In this document: in pieces, positions 25,483 through 33,981 of the stretch
How positions within the stretch are numbered: position 1 is the first letter of the stretch
Layout: each line of letters opens with the position of its first letter
From: Streptomyces sp. BK340
GTDB taxonomy: Bacteria; Actinomycetota; Actinomycetes; Streptomycetales; Streptomycetaceae
NCBI RefSeq assembly: GCF_007827595.1
Contig: NZ_VISR01000031.1
Span: forward strand, 62,001-126,000
Direction: 5' to 3'
DNA: 64,000 bases
The notes under the pieces: generated by a model
Seen by the model: the letters and a program-made list of their open reading frames with translations, nothing else
Databases searched by the model: none
Told to the model about the DNA's origin: nothing
Program-made: the position numbers and the translations under genes

Positions 25483-26202
25483 GTGACCCGCATCCTTCGG
25501 AACAAGCCCCGCATCCTCGCCGCGATCGGCGCGGCACTGGCCGCCCTGGTCTGCACGACCGATCTCCTGGTCGAGCATCGGACCGAGGAGCGGATCGACA
25601 TCCAGGCGTCGCGCCGGCTGAAGCCGCAAGGCCCGGTGCACGCCGACCTGACCACGCCGCTCGCGGGGCTGCGCACCCTCGGCGGGGAGATCGGCGACGT
25701 CGAGCTGAGCGCCAAGGGCGTACACCGTCAGCACGCGGTGATGGATGTGAACGTCCGCCTGAAGGACGTCACGACGGACGGCGACAGCGCCGGCGGCACC
25801 GGGACCGCCACCGTCGGGTACGACCAGGTGTCCCGCCGCATGGGCGCACTGGGGGACGGCCTGACAGCAGGTGGCCAGGACGGCGATCTGATCCTCGGCG
25901 GGAGCGTCGGCCGCCTCGGGCTCCCGGTCACCGTACGGGCCGAGGTGTCCACGACCCCGGACACTTTCACCGTCACGCCCACGACGGTGACCGTTCTCGG
26001 CCGCAGCATGGCGGTCGACGACCTGGATGCCCTGCCGGCCGCCTCCGGGCTGCGGGACAGGCTCGAACCCCGGACCGTGGCCGTCACCGGACTGCCCCAT
26101 GGCGTCGCACTCACCTCGGCGCGCGCCACCGACGACGGCCTGGTGCTCGCCTTCTCGATCGCGGCGGGCCCGACACCGGGCGCAGGCGGGGGAGCCGCCT
26201 GA
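25483..26202 (+). CDS. DUF2993 (LmeA-like) membrane-anchored protein
   Basis: 239 residues from GTG 25483. An N-terminal hydrophobic signal or anchor (ILAAIGAALAALVCTTDLLV) precedes a DUF2993 domain (ERIDIQASRRLKP, PVHADLTTPLAGLRTLGGEIGDVELSAKGV, and the end LPHGVALTSARATDDGLVLAFS). In mycobacteria LmeA of this family acts in cell-envelope lipoglycan biosynthesis and binds phosphoinositides. Here it lies 46 bases after the MMPL transporter and is probably co-transcribed, which suggests a shared envelope or lipid-handling role. The ribosome binding site (CGGAGCAAG) is weak. The C-terminal tail is Gly/Ala-rich. Confidence 0.85.
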   Translation: MTRILRNKPRILAAIGAALAALVCTTDLLVEHRTEERIDIQASRRLKPQGPVHADLTTPLAGLRTLGGEIGDVELSAKGVHRQHAVMDVNVRLKDVTTDGDSAGGTGTATVGYDQVSRRMGALGDGLTAGGQDGDLILGGSVGRLGLPVTVRAEVSTTPDTFTVTPTTVTVLGRSMAVDDLDALPAASGLRDRLEPRTVAVTGLPHGVALTSARATDDGLVLAFSIAAGPTPGAGGGAA

Positions 26203-26378
26203 CGGTCCGAACGGTCGCGCGCCCGGACGCGAAGCCCCGCCGCCGTCGCCATCCGTGTCGTGCCGGACGCGGTCACACTCTGCTCGCCCGCCGTGTGAGG
26301 GTGGCACAACCGAACTTCCCCTGCGGCCTTACGGATCGGAAACCGCCCGGGCCGGCGGTCGGGCTAGCTTCATGACGT

Positions 26379-27060
26379 ATGAGGGTGTGGGAGCCGTTAC
26401 GGCCATTGCTCGGCAGGCTCGGTGCGGTCCGCAAGGGCCGTTCGTACAAGCGGAGTTCGTGCAGAAGCAGCTCAGGAAGCCGGCACCGCGGCCGAACCGG
26501 TCCGGGCCGGCGGCCGCTGCCCGGCTGGCGCAGCATCAGGGGCCGGGTGGCGGTGGTCATCACGGTCCCGATCTGCCTGCTGCCGGCGGTGGCGGGTCTC
26601 GCGGTGCACGACCGCGTCCAGGACCTCGGCGCTGCCCGGACGACCCGTACCGAGGTCGGTCTCAGCCTGCGGATCCAGGCCCTGGTGCACCAGCTGCAAC
26701 GCGAACGCGGCCTGACCAACGGCCTGTTGGGAGGGGAGAAGGCGTTCCGGCCCGCGCTGGACGCCACGCGCACGCGCGTGGGGTCGTCGCTGCGCGCAAT
26801 GCGGGGTGACACCCTCGTCGAGGGTGTCGTCCGGCGGAACCTGGGGCGCCTCGCCGGCATCCGTGCCGCTGCCGACCGGGGCACCGCCGACAGGGCGGTG
26901 ACCCTCACCTTCTACACCGACGCGATCGACGCCCTCGACGCCGTCGACCCGGTCACGGAGACCGCGACACGCGCCGACCGCCGACTGAGCGACGGGCTCG
27001 CTGCACTGCGGGAGCTGGCCACGGCCGAGGAAGCTGCCTCGGCGTCCTGGCGGCCGAGGG
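26379..27060 (+). pseudogene. Truncated nitrate/nitrite-sensing (NIT) histidine kinase fragment
   Basis: From ATG 26379 about 225 residues are readable. A membrane segment (VAVVITVPICLLPAVAGLAV) is followed by a NIT sensor region (SLRIQALVHQLQRERGLTNGLL, TLTFYTDAIDALDAV, LSDGLAALRELATAEEA). The similarity then ends abruptly and the frame continues as low-quality sequence. The HAMP, histidine-kinase and ATPase parts that normally follow in Streptomyces NIT kinases are absent. I therefore read it as a 3'-truncated remnant. A different frame just after (about 27085-27182) is open for ~45 residues and ends in TAG, but I do not recognise it. Confidence 0.7.
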
Positions 27061-27371
27061 GTGCGACGTCGGTCTGGTCGGCTACGAAATGGCCGTCCTC
27101 GCCGACCGCGCCGGTGAACTGCTCACCCCGCAGCTGGTACGCGAACTCCACTCCGCGCCCATGGCCGCGGGACAGCTGTAGCCGGGGGACCGGCACCGCT
27201 CGGCACGGTACGCAGCCGGCCCGACCAGGCCAGGGGGGAAGCGGGCCCAGGTGCTGCTGCCGACCGCCGCCTCAGCCGGCGCGGTCGGTGCTGCTGCGGT
27301 CCCGCGTCGGAGGCCGGCCGCGTTTTGCCCGGCCCTGGTCGCTCGCTCCGGTCGGCAGCACCGCACGGGCG

Positions 27372-27564
27372 ATGCCGAACCTCGCGTCCCAACTGGTCGG
27401 CGCCGCCCGGACCCGGCCGCATCGCGAGTCGCGATCATGCTGCCGAACGTGCCGGAGCTCGCCCTCGTCCACTACGCCGTACTCCGGGCGGCCGGCACCC
27501 GACGCACTGCCCGAGGGACCCACCGGCAAGATCCTGAAGCGGGAGATCGTCCCGCCGGCCGGGG
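27372..27564 (+). pseudogene. Collapsed acyl-CoA ligase (FadD-like) remnant
   Basis: Three consecutive pieces of a long-chain acyl-CoA synthetase, in correct order but different frames. MPNLASQLVGAARTRPHRE from ATG 27372 is a typical N-terminus. VAIMLPNVPELALVHYAVLRAAG at ~27428-27497 lies in the next frame. LPEGPTGKILKREI at ~27505-27550 is the invariant C-terminal GKxLKRE region with the catalytic Lys. About 450 residues between the second and third pieces are missing. This is an internal deletion plus a frameshift, so it is a dead gene. It ends exactly at the stop of the convergent PLP-enzyme gene. Confidence 0.75.
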
Positions 27565-28677
27565 TCAGTTCCGCAGCGACGACAGCGCGGCAGCGACCCG
27601 ATCGGACGCCTCCGGCGGGGTCGAGGCGTGCGGGGAGAGCCTGAGCGAGTCGGTGCGAACCGTCGGCGTGACACCCTCGGCATGCAAGGACTTCGCGACG
27701 AGGGACGGATCGTGGTCCGGCATCGTGAAGGAGAGGATGCCCGCACGCCGCGCCGGGTCGGTGGGGGAGAGGACGTGGCCGCCGTACTCCCGGACGACAT
27801 CGGTGAGTTCGGCGATCCGCGCGGCGATCGCGGCCTCGATCGCCGCGACTGTGTGCCGCTCGACGAGGTCAAGTGCGGCCGCGAACGAGGCGGCCGTCAC
27901 CGGGCTGAGATTGGTGATCGACCACCGGCGCGCGTCGGGGGCGGGCGGGTGCTCCGTTCCGTCGAAGAGGCCGACGTCCTCGACGCCCGTCCATCCGGTG
28001 AGGACCGGCTCCAGGGATTCCAGCGCGCGATCGGACAGCGTCGCGAAGCCGGTGGCCCATCCCGCGCGCAGCCACTTCTGACCCCCCGCGACCAGCACGT
28101 CGGCCGCGTCCCAGGGCATCACGGCCACGCCGAACGCCTGGATGGCGTCCACGATCAGCAGCCGGTCCGGTCCGATCGCCTCGCGCAGGGCGGCCAGGTC
28201 GGCACGGAAGCCGGTGCGGAAGTCGACGGCGCTGACGGACACGGCCACGACGTCGTCGGTCAGCGCGGCGCGGACCAGGTCGGGGGTGACCCCGCCGCCG
28301 GGCGCCGGGTCGAGCCAGCGCGGCGTGGCCCGGCCCAGGCCCGCCGTGCGGCGCCACGGATAGTGGTTGGCCGGGAAGTCGGTGCGCGGCGCCAGGACCA
28401 CACCGTCCCGAATGCCGAGGGCGGCGTGGAACAGACCGGTGGACGCGTTGGGGAGCAGCACGGTGTGCCGGGCGTCCGTGCCCGCGAGCCGGGCGGCCGT
28501 GTCCCGCGCGACCCCTTCCGCGCCCATCAGAGTGTCCACGGTGGTGTGGTCGGCGCCGGCGGACTCCTCCATGGCGCGCGCGGTGGCGGCCACGGCGTCC
28601 CGCGACGGCGGACCGAACCGTGCGAAGTCGAGATACCCGGCGGGCGTGTCGAAGTGGGCTGCGTACGACGTGAGCAC
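27565..28677 (-). CDS. PLP-dependent class V aminotransferase-fold enzyme
   Basis: 370 residues from GTG 28677, with GAAAGGA about 9 bases upstream. It has the fold-type I pattern of the class V aminotransferase/cysteine desulfurase family: NASTGLFHAAL (PLP phosphate region), an Asp in LLIVDAIQAFGV, the Schiff-base Lys in VAGGQKWLRAGWATGF, and a C-terminal TPTVRTDSLRLSPHASTPPE. Substrate unknown: possibilities include a lyase or desulfurase of small amino acids or an isopenicillin-epimerase-like enzyme. It lies between decayed genes: the FadD remnant is convergent and abuts its stop, and a truncated P450 lies upstream on the same strand. Confidence 0.87.
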   Translation of the reverse strand: MLTSYAAHFDTPAGYLDFARFGPPSRDAVAATARAMEESAGADHTTVDTLMGAEGVARDTAARLAGTDARHTVLLPNASTGLFHAALGIRDGVVLAPRTDFPANHYPWRRTAGLGRATPRWLDPAPGGGVTPDLVRAALTDDVVAVSVSAVDFRTGFRADLAALREAIGPDRLLIVDAIQAFGVAVMPWDAADVLVAGGQKWLRAGWATGFATLSDRALESLEPVLTGWTGVEDVGLFDGTEHPPAPDARRWSITNLSPVTAASFAAALDLVERHTVAAIEAAIAARIAELTDVVREYGGHVLSPTDPARRAGILSFTMPDHDPSLVAKSLHAEGVTPTVRTDSLRLSPHASTPPEASDRVAAALSSLRN

Positions 28678-28777
28678 GGGCTCGTCCTTTCGGGACGGTG
28701 CGGGTCGGGCGGTGGGGGCGCCGCCGAAGTCGTAGCGTAGATCGCCCGGGTTCGCCGGGTGAACGCGGGCCGACCGG

Positions 28778-28804
28778 CTCCCGGACCGTCCGGGCCGCCG
28801 GGAG
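28778..28804 (-). terminator. Hairpin after the P450 remnant
   Basis: CTCCCGG (28778-28784) pairs with CCGGGAG (28798-28804). An alternative inner stem CCCGGAC/GTCCGGG (28780-28794) also forms. It lies 4 bases after the P450 stop on the minus strand. No U-tract is present, as is usual in Streptomyces. Confidence 0.4.
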
Positions 28805-28807
28805 ACC

Positions 28808-29968
28808 TCAGGCGCCCGGAGCTTCCAGCGTCGCCGGGGTGGGGCCGTCGGGGCGGACGGTGATGCCGTACGCCGCCTTCGTGGGGACGGAGGAGAAGGC
28901 CGGGATGTGGGCCGGGAGCAGGTGTTCCAGCAGGATGGTCGTCTCGCGGAGCGCGAACTGCAGGCCGAGGCAGGCGCGGGCGCCGATGCCGAAGGGGAAG
29001 TAGGCGCCCGGGTGGGCGGGGCGCCCGTCCGGGGCGAGGAAGCGCCGGGGGGCGAAGCGCTCGGGGTCCGGCCACAGTCCGGGATCGCGGTGCGTGAGGT
29101 ACGGGCAGGTCAGGATGTCGGTGCCCGCCTCGACCGCGTAGCCGGCGAGGGTGTCGTCCTCGGTCGCGTGGCGGGGCAGGATCCATGCGGAGGGATAGAG
29201 CCGGAGCGTCTCGTGAACCAGGGCCTGGATGGCCTGACGGCGTTGTGCCGAGCCCTCGGCGCCGGCGGCGAGAGCCTGTTCGCGGGCGGCGGGGTGCCGG
29301 TCGAGGAGCAGGTAGAGCCACGTCAGGGTGCTCGCGGTGGTCTCGTGCCCGGCCACGAGCAGCGTGACCAGCTCGTCGCGGATCAGGCGGTCGGTGTACT
29401 CGGGCCGCTCGGCGGCGGCCTCGACCAGGACGTGCAGCAGGCCCGGGCCGTCGGGGCCGGCCGCCCCGTCGCGGGCGGCCCCGACGGCGTGCCGGGCGAC
29501 CGCGTCGATCCTGGCGAGATCGGCGGCGACGGCGCCCTCGGCGTCGGTGGCACCGGCGGGCAGCGTCGGAAGGGCGGCCGCCACGGCCGCGACGGCGGCC
29601 AGTTCGTGCTCGGTTCCGTCGTCGAGAGGGTGCCCGGTGAGTGAGCGCCAGATGGCGTCCAGGGCGAAGCGGCGCATCTCCCGGGCGACATCGACGGTCT
29701 GCCCGGTACGGGCGTAGCCGTTCCAGCGCCCGGCTGTGGTCCGGGCGGCCCCGACGATCCGCTGTTCGTAGCGGCGCATTCCGGTGCCGGTGAACTGGGA
29801 CTGCAACAGGCGGCGTTGCTGCTTCCACGCCGTACCGGTGGCGGCGAGGACGCCGTCGCCGATCAGCAGGCGGGCGCGGTGGGAGCGCTTGACGTACCGG
29901 TCCGGGTGCCGGGCACCCCTGAGGAGGGGGCCGGCGGCCGTACTTCGTTGTGCGGACGCGGCCGGGGC
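28808..29968 (-). pseudogene. 5'-truncated cytochrome P450
   Basis: The frame is open from just after the MFS stop (29969) down to 28808. Recognisable P450 sequence begins at about GPLLRGARHPDRYV and contains the C-helix (WKQQRRLLQSQF), the I-helix AGHETTAS, the ExxR motif ETLR, PERFAPRRF and the heme-binding FPFGIGARACLG with the axial Cys. The N-terminal ~70 residues, including substrate-recognition and anchoring parts, are missing. No in-frame ATG or GTG with a ribosome binding site exists before the internal ATG at 29806, which would remove the C-helix. The core is intact, so the loss is probably recent. A frameshift-independent functional short form cannot be excluded but is unlikely. 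Confidence 0.75.
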
Positions 29969-31681
29969 TCAGTGCCCGGCGGAGCCCTCGGGGCGTGCGT
30001 GGCGGGGCAGGAGGAACGCGAGCAGGAAGGTCAGGGCGAGCATGCCGTCCACGATCCACAGCACCGTCTTCATGACGGATCCGAAGCCGCTCTGGAAGGC
30101 CGACGACGCGGTGGACTTGAGCGCCGCCGGTATCCGGGCCCCGGCCTGGGGCGAGGTCACGGCGGACCGGGTGTCCTTCTCCAGCCGCGTGCAGGACGCC
30201 GGGGTCGCGGCGGGATCCTTGGCGACGGCGCGGTCCGAGGCGCAGGCGCGCAGGTCCGTCACGATGCGGTCCCGAGCGGCGGGCGCGACGTGCGCGGCGG
30301 CCAACTGGCCCCGCAGACCGCCCGAGTGGTGGTCCACGGCGGAGGCGATCCCGCCGCCCAGCAGGCCGAAGAACACGGTGCCGAGGATGGCCACGCCGAA
30401 GGCGCCGCCGAGCTGCTGCATCGCGGTCATCGTGCCGGACGCCGAACCCGTCTCGTGCTGCTCGACACTGGCGAGCACGATGTCGAAGAACGGTGCCATG
30501 AGCAGGCCCATGCCGACGCCGGTGACGAGCAGGGAGGGCAGGAGCTGCCAGGGGCCGACACCGCTGCCGACCATGTCGAGGGTCAGCCACACGCCGAACA
30601 CACCCAGCGCCATGACCAGCGTGCCGGCCTGCAGTACGGCCCGCCCGAACCGGGCGACGCCCTGGGCGATCCCGAAGCCGACGATCATGCCGCCGGACCA
30701 GGGCACCATCACCAGGCCGGCCTTGAGCGGCGAATAGCCGAGGCCGATCTGGGTGTAGAGGTTGAAGACCAGCATGAAGCCCTGCATGGTCGAGAAGAAG
30801 ACCAGCCCGAGGGCCATGCCGCCGCTGAACCCGCGCTTGCGGAACAGGCTGGGGACGACCAGCGGGTCCCGGCCGTCCTTGCTGCGGCGCGACTCGTACT
30901 TGGCGAAGAGGAAGGACACGGCCACCGAGGCGGCCATCATCACGAACGTCCACACCGGCCAGTCGTACTCACGGCCCTGGACCAGCGGGAAGATGATGAG
31001 CAGTGCGGCCAGCGAGACCAGGAGCATGCCGGCGATGTCGAGGCGCGGCTTGGTCCCGGAGCGGCCCCTCGGCAGATAGCGCAGGGCACCGAGGAAGGCC
31101 GCGGCACCCAGCGGCAGGTTGATCAGGAAGATCATCCGCCAGCCGGTGCCGAAGTAGTCGGCGTCCACCAGCCAGCCCGCCAGGATCGGCCCGCACACCG
31201 CGGACAGGCCCATGACCGGGCCGAACATGCCGAAGGCCTTCTGCGACTCCTTCGGCGGGAACATCTCCTTGATCATGCCGAGGCCCTGCGGCAGCATGAC
31301 CGCGCCGAACAGGCCCTGGACGACACGTGCGCCGATCAGCATCTCGGGCGACACGGATGTCGCGCACAGCAGCGAGCCCAGGGTGAAGCCGGCGGCTCCC
31401 ACCAGGAACATCCGGCGGCGCCCGTGAATGTCGCCGAGCCGCCCTCCGGTGACGAGGCCGACGGCCATCGAGAGCGTGTACGCGGCGGCGAGCCACTGCA
31501 GGGTGGAGGCGCCGCCGCCCAGGTCGGCCCGCATGGAGGGGCCGGCGATGTTCGTGACGACTGCGTCGAGGAGATCCATCACCTCGGCCGCGAGGATCAC
31601 GAAGAGCGCAGCCCAGCGCCATCGGTAGGGCGCTGGCGAGTCGGTGGGCGTCTCGGCGGACGCGACACCGGTGGTGGACAT
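29969..31681 (-). CDS. DHA2-family (EmrB/QacA) MFS multidrug efflux transporter
   Basis: 570 residues from ATG 31681, chosen for the GAGGAGTT site just upstream; a longer frame would cross the operator region. About 14 membrane segments are visible, with the DHA2 motifs: LDAVVTNIAGPSMRADLG in helix 1, GGRLGDIHGRRRMFLVGA (motif A), ARVVQGLFGAVMLPQGLGMI (motif C region) and a large periplasmic loop near residues ~475-540. These pumps export drugs by proton antiport. A TetR gene diverges from it and three copies of a palindromic operator lie between. The truncated P450 begins directly after its stop in the same frame. Confidence 0.95.
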   Translation of the reverse strand: MSTTGVASAETPTDSPAPYRWRWAALFVILAAEVMDLLDAVVTNIAGPSMRADLGGGASTLQWLAAAYTLSMAVGLVTGGRLGDIHGRRRMFLVGAAGFTLGSLLCATSVSPEMLIGARVVQGLFGAVMLPQGLGMIKEMFPPKESQKAFGMFGPVMGLSAVCGPILAGWLVDADYFGTGWRMIFLINLPLGAAAFLGALRYLPRGRSGTKPRLDIAGMLLVSLAALLIIFPLVQGREYDWPVWTFVMMAASVAVSFLFAKYESRRSKDGRDPLVVPSLFRKRGFSGGMALGLVFFSTMQGFMLVFNLYTQIGLGYSPLKAGLVMVPWSGGMIVGFGIAQGVARFGRAVLQAGTLVMALGVFGVWLTLDMVGSGVGPWQLLPSLLVTGVGMGLLMAPFFDIVLASVEQHETGSASGTMTAMQQLGGAFGVAILGTVFFGLLGGGIASAVDHHSGGLRGQLAAAHVAPAARDRIVTDLRACASDRAVAKDPAATPASCTRLEKDTRSAVTSPQAGARIPAALKSTASSAFQSGFGSVMKTVLWIVDGMLALTFLLAFLLPRHARPEGSAGH

Positions 31682-31805
31682 CGGAACTCCTCGCACATGG
31701 GCCGCGCCGCGGTGAGGATCCGCGGGCGCGGTGGGACGGATGGATGTGACTGCCCGGTGCGCTGGTGCTGGTACGCCCCGGGGTGTCGGGTGACCGTACG
31801 CGCGA

Positions 31806-31944
31806 CAGAACACTGTTCACACTAACAGAACAGTGCTCACCTGGAGAACGGCGTTCATTAAGATATAGCGCAAGCTCGGCGCCGGGACAAGATATATCGC
31901 GTCTCAGTCAAGCGCGCCGCTCAGTGAAGGTGAACACTGTTCTC
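31806..31944. promoter_or_regulatory. Three-copy operator region between MFS and tetR genes
   Basis: A 15-base palindromic motif occurs three times: CAGAACACTGTTCAC (31806-31820), CAGAACAGTGCTCAC (31826-31840) and GTGAACACTGTTCTC (31930-31944). The first two lie on the MFS side. The third overlaps the presumed -35 box (GTGAAC) of tetR. Between them are two AT-rich repeats, AAGATATAGCGC (31860-31871) and AAGATATATCGC (31889-31900), which may be a second type of site. This layout fits repression of both genes by the TetR protein. Confidence 0.75.
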
Positions 31945-31964
31945 CCAGTGCCTAAACTGTCGGC

Positions 31965-32753
31965 ATGACCGACGCGGCCTCGAACACCCCCGCAACCCCT
32001 CCGCCGTCCCCCTGGGAGCGCGAGCGCCCCACGCGCACCCGCGTCGCCCCCGCGCGCGCACCACTGTCCCGCGAGCGGGTCGTCGAAGCCGCCTTCACCG
32101 TGCTCGACCGCCAGGGGCTCGACGGGCTGTCGATGCGCCAGGTCGCGGCCGAGCTGGGGGTCACGGTCTCCGCCCTCTACGCCCACGTCAGGTCCAAGGA
32201 CGACCTGCTGGAGCTGATGTACGCGCGGCTCTTCGACGGCTTCGAAATGCCCGAACCCGACCCGGAGCGATGGCAGGAGCAGGTGCGGGACTACGCCCGC
32301 TCCGGACGGCGGCGCCTGCGGTCCCACCGGGACATGGCCAGGATCTCCATGGCCCACGTCCCCTTCACGGCCGAACTGCTGCCGCACGTCGAGGCGTTGC
32401 TCGCCGTCTTCCGCACCGCCGGGCTGCCCGACCGCATCGCGGCGGAGGCCGGGGACCTCATCTCCACCTACATCGACGGGTTCGTCCTGGAGGAGGGCAT
32501 GTGGCAGGACCGGGCCGACCAGCACGGCGGTGACGGTTCCTCCCTGGCCCGCCCCGACTGGCGCGAGATGGCCGAGGAGATGCGGAACTACTTCTCGGCC
32601 CTGCCCGAGGAGGACTTCCCCCATCTGCGCGCCCTGTCCGGGCTGATGGTGTCGGACTCCTCCGACGAGCGGTTCGACATCGGTGTCGAGATCATCCTGC
32701 GCGGCCTGGCCAGCTACCTGCCGGACCGGGAGAAGGGACGGCCGGGCGACTGA
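31965..32753 (+). CDS. TetR-family regulator of the MFS pump
   Basis: 262 residues. The N-terminal ~40 residues are Pro/Arg-rich and followed by a TetR HTH (ERVVEAAFTVLDRQGLDGLSMRQVAAELGVTVSALYAHVRSKDDL, ~37-81) and a C-terminal TetR_C-like ligand domain. It is divergent from the DHA2 efflux gene and most likely represses it. TAAACT (31953-31958) lies 6 bases before the ATG, GTGAAC (31930-31935) 17 bases further up, and there is no ribosome binding site, so a leaderless transcript is likely. One operator copy overlaps the -35 box, which predicts autorepression. Confidence 0.93.
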   Translation: MTDAASNTPATPPPSPWERERPTRTRVAPARAPLSRERVVEAAFTVLDRQGLDGLSMRQVAAELGVTVSALYAHVRSKDDLLELMYARLFDGFEMPEPDPERWQEQVRDYARSGRRRLRSHRDMARISMAHVPFTAELLPHVEALLAVFRTAGLPDRIAAEAGDLISTYIDGFVLEEGMWQDRADQHGGDGSSLARPDWREMAEEMRNYFSALPEEDFPHLRALSGLMVSDSSDERFDIGVEIILRGLASYLPDREKGRPGD

Positions 32754-32812
32754 CGCCGGCCGGCCGGGCACCGGCACCATGGCCCGGGGCGAGGCCGCGC
32801 ATCCGGCACTCC

Positions 32813-33238
32813 TCAGCCCACCGCGTGCGCCGTCGCCAGGGTGAACACAGCGGTCACCCACGTCCACAGCACCGACAGTGCGAGGTGGCCCGCCGTCCGC
32901 AACCGGTGCCCCCGCCACAGCCGCGGTGAGAAGTAGGCGAACTCCATGACCCAGCGCAGGCCCCAGAACAGGGTCTGTCCGCACAGCAGGGCCGTCGGCA
33001 GCGGCGCGCCGCTCAGCAGCTCATGGGAGAACGCCAGCGGCAGCGCGCCGAGCAGCACGCAGGTCAGGCCGATGAAGAACACGTGCGCGTAGGAGACCTG
33101 ACGGGTGAGCAGGCTGCTGCCGCCGAGGTCGCCCGGCCAGCCCAGGATGCGCGGCAGGACCACGTGCAGCAGCCCCATGCCCACGAGCGCCAGGCCGACC
33201 AGGCGCAACTGCGAGGTGAGCGTGAGCAGTTCGGTCAC
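32813..33238 (-). CDS. Four-helix membrane protein, last gene of the DUF3419 operon
   Basis: 141 residues from GTG 33238, which overlaps the methyltransferase stop (GTGA). Four hydrophobic segments are visible (LVGLALVGMGLLHVVLP, AHVFFIGLTCVLLGALPLAF, TALLCGQTLFWGLRWVMEF, HLALSVLWTWVTAVFTL). No family name is certain. His and Trp residues in the membrane segments recall small hydrocarbon- or lipid-handling membrane proteins, but this is weak. Position and coupling tie it to the upstream DUF3419, DUF2071 and methyltransferase genes. Confidence 0.75.
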   Translation of the reverse strand: MTELLTLTSQLRLVGLALVGMGLLHVVLPRILGWPGDLGGSSLLTRQVSYAHVFFIGLTCVLLGALPLAFSHELLSGAPLPTALLCGQTLFWGLRWVMEFAYFSPRLWRGHRLRTAGHLALSVLWTWVTAVFTLATAHAVG

Positions 33239-33981
33239 GCCGGCTCCCTGGTGAAGGCGAACGCCGTGACCAGGCCCGCGACGCGGCGCTCGGCCGCCGG
33301 ACGCAGCCCGGCGTACGCGGCCAGCCGGAGCCACTCTGCGCGAGGGAAGAAGTGCCAGGCTCCCGGTCCGAAGACGGCCGTGTTCGCGCAGTCCCGCAGG
33401 TGCTCGACCAGGACCAGGCGCCCGCCGGGGCGCAGCGCCCGGGCGCACTGCGCGAACAGCCGCTCCCTGTCCCGCGCCCGCCGCAGCTCGTGGGCGGCGA
33501 ACACCAGGAAGACGGCATCCGCCATGGCCGGGAGCACGGGCAGCGCCTCCGCCCGGCCGGGTACCGCGTGCGGCGGCGGGGGCACCCTGCGCCGGGCGCG
33601 GCGCACCGACCCCTCGGTCATCACGGCCGGGTCGTAGAGGTCGACGGTGGTCTGCCTGGAGGCCGGCCAGCGGTCGGCCAGCGGGACACTCGCCTCGTCG
33701 AGGCCGGTGCCCACCACCACGTGCGCGGTCGGCGCCTGCGGCAGCAGCGCGTCCAGCCAGTCGTAGCCGTACAGTTCCGAGCGGTCGTAGACGAGCCAGC
33801 TCGCGACCGTGGCAGAGGTGAGCAGACCGACCGCGGCGACGGAGCCCGCCCGGGCCATGGTGCGCAGGGGCGGTGGCAGCCGGCGGGCGACCGCGGCCGA
33901 GGCCGCCGCCGTGGCCAGACCGGCCGTGTACCGCGGCCAGTTGTAGGCGATCACGTCCCGGACGCCGGAGCGGCGGGTCAC
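33235..33981 (-). CDS. Membrane-associated SAM-dependent methyltransferase
   Basis: 248 residues from GTG 33981 (overlap GTGA with the DUF2071 gene). A hydrophobic segment near the N-terminus (AGSVAAVGLLTSATVASWLVY) precedes a class I methyltransferase fold: AHVVVGTGLDEASVPLADRW (altered glycine loop), TVDLYDPAVM (acidic ribose-binding residue), ADAVFLVFAAHELR and ALRPGGRLVLVEHLRD. The HELR and RPGGRLVLVEH pattern is typical of small-molecule or lipid methyltransferases. Next to a BtaA-like enzyme, an N-methyltransferase of the BtaB kind is an attractive hypothesis, not shown by the sequence. Confidence 0.85.
   Translation of the reverse strand: MTRRSGVRDVIAYNWPRYTAGLATAAASAAVARRLPPPLRTMARAGSVAAVGLLTSATVASWLVYDRSELYGYDWLDALLPQAPTAHVVVGTGLDEASVPLADRWPASRQTTVDLYDPAVMTEGSVRRARRRVPPPPHAVPGRAEALPVLPAMADAVFLVFAAHELRRARDRERLFAQCARALRPGGRLVLVEHLRDCANTAVFGPGAWHFFPRAEWLRLAAYAGLRPAAERRVAGLVTAFAFTREPA

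Noticed and set aside
27083..27182. 45-codon open stretch (LVGYEMAVLADRAGELLTPQLV) after the NIT remnant
   Set aside because: Looks coding-like but I cannot match it to a family or define a start, so it is mentioned only as part of the decayed region.
28527..30953. 808-codon minus-strand frame across the P450/MFS region
   Set aside because: It is in a different frame from the clear MFS and P450 motifs, is Arg/Pro/Gly-rich without domains, and crosses three genuine genes.
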